This document shows, piece by piece, positions 62,961-64,000 of a DNA stretch of 64,000 bases. The translations under genes and the position numbers were made by a program. This DNA comes from Tsukamurella asaccharolytica (GTDB lineage: Bacteria > Actinomycetota > Actinomycetes > Mycobacteriales > Mycobacteriaceae). Positions within the stretch are counted from its first letter, which is position 1, and the number at the start of each line of letters is the position of its first letter. The stretch covers positions 62,001-126,000 of the forward strand of contig NZ_VIGW01000003.1 in assembly GCF_007858435.1 (NCBI RefSeq), read 5' to 3'. The notes below the pieces were generated by a model. The model was not told where the DNA came from. It saw nothing but the letters and a program-made list of their open reading frames with translations, and searched no databases.

Positions 62961-63497
62961 TCAGACCTGCGCGTACGTGGCGGTGATGGAGCCGCGCGCG
63001 ATCGCGGCTCCGAAGAGGTTGAAGCCCAGGTACGCGGGCGTCGCGGTGGCCGGCAGATCCAGCTTCTCCACGCCGAGCGCATGCACCACGAAGATGTACC
63101 GGTGCGGGCCGTGCCCGGCGGGCGGCGCCGCGCCGACGTACCGCGGCAGGCTCGCGTCGTTGTTGAGCGTCAGGGCGCCCTCCGGCAGCGAGCCGGGCGC
63201 ACCGTCGCCCGCCCCCGCGGCGAGCGAGGTGACCGAGGCGGGGATGTTCGCGACCGCCCAGTGCCAGAACCCGGAGGCCGTGGGGGCGTCGGGGTCGTAG
63301 CAGGTCACCGCGTAGGACTTAGTGCCCGCGGGGGCGCCGGTCCAGGACAGCTGGGGCGAGACGTCCTCGCCGCCGGCGCCCATGATCCCGCTGCGGTGCG
63401 CGACAGGGAGCTCGGCACCGTCGACGATGCTCTCGGAGGTGACGGTGAGTGCGGGCAGGGCCGGCAGCCCCGCATACGGATCGAACGGAACGGTCAT
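62961..63497 (-). CDS. YbhB/YbcL family (PEBP-like, Raf kinase inhibitor-like) protein
   Basis: A 178-residue phosphatidylethanolamine-binding-like protein. The conserved ligand-pocket motifs are [20 protein letters not shown] and [17 protein letters not shown]. Bacterial members have no settled role; Rv2140c of M. tuberculosis is the positional homologue. A Shine-Dalgarno (GAAAGGA) precedes the ATG. It starts 36 bases after the M20 peptidase stop and is probably co-transcribed with it. Confidence 0.93.
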   Translation of the reverse strand: MTVPFDPYAGLPALPALTVTSESIVDGAELPVAHRSGIMGAGGEDVSPQLSWTGAPAGTKSYAVTCYDPDAPTASGFWHWAVANIPASVTSLAAGAGDGAPGSLPEGALTLNNDASLPRYVGAAPPAGHGPHRYIFVVHALGVEKLDLPATATPAYLGFNLFGAAIARGSITATYAQV

Positions 63498-63533
63498 CTC
63501 GAATCCTTTCGTGTTGCGCGATTCTCTGTGGTT

Positions 63534-64000
63534 CTAGGAGTTCATCAGGAAGTGCTCGAAGACCTGCGTGCCGAACTTCAGCGCGTCGACGGGGACCCGC
63601 TCGTCGACGCCGTGGAACAGCGCCGCGAAGTCCAGCTCCTCGGGCAGTTGCAGGGGGGCGAACCCGAAGCAGCGGATCCCGAGCTTGGCGAAGGCCTTCG
63701 CGTCGGTCCCGCCCGACAGCATGTACGGCACGGTGCGGCCGTCGGCGTCGAACGCGAGGATCGCGTCATTCATCGCATCGACGAGGGCACCGTCGAAACC
63801 GGTCTCGTAGGAGTCCAGTTTGGTGATCCACTCCCGCTCGATGTCGGGCCCCAGGATCTCGTCGAGCTCCTTCTCGAACGCGGCCTGCCGGCCGGGCAGG
63901 ACGCGGCAGTCGATCACGGCCTCGGCGGTCTGCGGGATCACGTTGGCCTTGTAGCCGGCCTTGAGCATGGTGGGGTTGGCGGTGTCGCGGAGCGTCGCGC
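63534..64000 (-). CDS. M20 family metallopeptidase, 3' part (cut by the window edge)
   Basis: The C-terminal 155 or so residues of an M20/M25/M40 peptidase; the 5' end lies beyond 64000. The dimerisation-domain segment YKANVIPQTAEAVIDCRVLPG and the active-site end SGGTDAKAFAKLGIRCFGF (zinc-site region) followed by HGVDERVPVDALKFG are family features. Probably an aminoacyl-amidohydrolase or dipeptidase; M. tuberculosis has Rv2141c at this place. The internal ATG at 63968 is not the start, because coding continues upstream (TLRDTANPT). Confidence 0.9.
   Translation of the reverse strand, partial: ATLRDTANPTMLKAGYKANVIPQTAEAVIDCRVLPGRQAAFEKELDEILGPDIEREWITKLDSYETGFDGALVDAMNDAILAFDADGRTVPYMLSGGTDAKAFAKLGIRCFGFAPLQLPEELDFAALFHGVDERVPVDALKFGTQVFEHFLMNS

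Overview
This 64-kb window is chromosomal DNA from a high-GC actinobacterium of the order Mycobacteriales. The evidence is the complete Pup-proteasome gene set, a mycothiol ligase (mshC), several coenzyme-F420-family proteins, a DUF222/HNH gene, and a gene order that, from memory, tracks M. tuberculosis Rv2062c to Rv2141c (cobN, cobGHIJ, cobKML, pepE, helY-tatCA, pafABC, prcBA-pup-dop-arc, trmI, hisGE, metH, mshC, uppP, lppL-pyrD). Accessory genes differ from Mycobacterium; a relative such as Tsukamurella or Gordonia is a reasonable guess, but the genus cannot be fixed from sequence alone. No tRNA, rRNA, CRISPR array, prophage or insertion sequence was seen, and no gene-free stretch exceeds about 250 bases.

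Region 1 (1-17 kb) is the aerobic cobalamin block: cobN; then cobG, cobH and a cobI-cobJ fusion; then, on the other strand, cobL-cobM-cobK preceded by a DprE2-like SDR and, divergently, a homologue of the F420-dependent biliverdin reductase Rv2074. The block is interrupted by a KAS III (FabH-type) / TetR / hot-dog dehydratase module with two matching 16-bp operators, and by a group of small accessory genes (DUF1330, PPOX flavoprotein, DUF222/HNH, isochorismatase fold, NTF2 fold).

Region 2 (17-30.6 kb) holds a sugar-porter MFS, pepE, a 5'-3' exonuclease, a Gln-rich DUF4333 membrane protein, helY, tatC, tatA, pafC, pafB, pafA and a MetP/MetS-type amino-acid importer. Region 3 (30.6-40 kb) is the Pup-proteasome core: prcA, prcB and pup with 4-base overlaps, dop, and arc (mpa), with a Ddn-like protein and a double-FHA ABC exporter placed among them, then trmI. 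Region 4 (40-53.5 kb) has a thioesterase, hisG-hisE, a membrane alpha/beta hydrolase, a lipoprotein, a HAD phosphatase, a 5'-nucleotidase lipoprotein, B12-dependent metH, a PAC2 protein and mshC.

Region 5 (53.7-55.7 kb) is the most interesting: three translationally coupled genes for a TIGR04222-type membrane protein ending in a Gly/Cys-rich tail with seven evenly spaced cysteines, a DUF692/MNIO-family iron oxidase, and a 61-residue basic protein. It looks like a peptide-modification system acting on a membrane-anchored cysteine tail. Region 6 (55.7-64 kb) has the conserved phosphoglycerate-mutase/DUF3090/SCO1664 operon, a DHDPS-family gene divergent from a LysR regulator, uppP, lppL-DUF5703-pyrD, a PEBP-family protein and the 3' part of an M20 peptidase.

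A recurring signal is a -10 hexamer TANNNT placed 6-7 bases before an ATG or GTG, the arrangement expected for leaderless mRNAs. It occurs at about eighteen starts and fixed several start codons here. It is sequence-based inference, with no transcript data.
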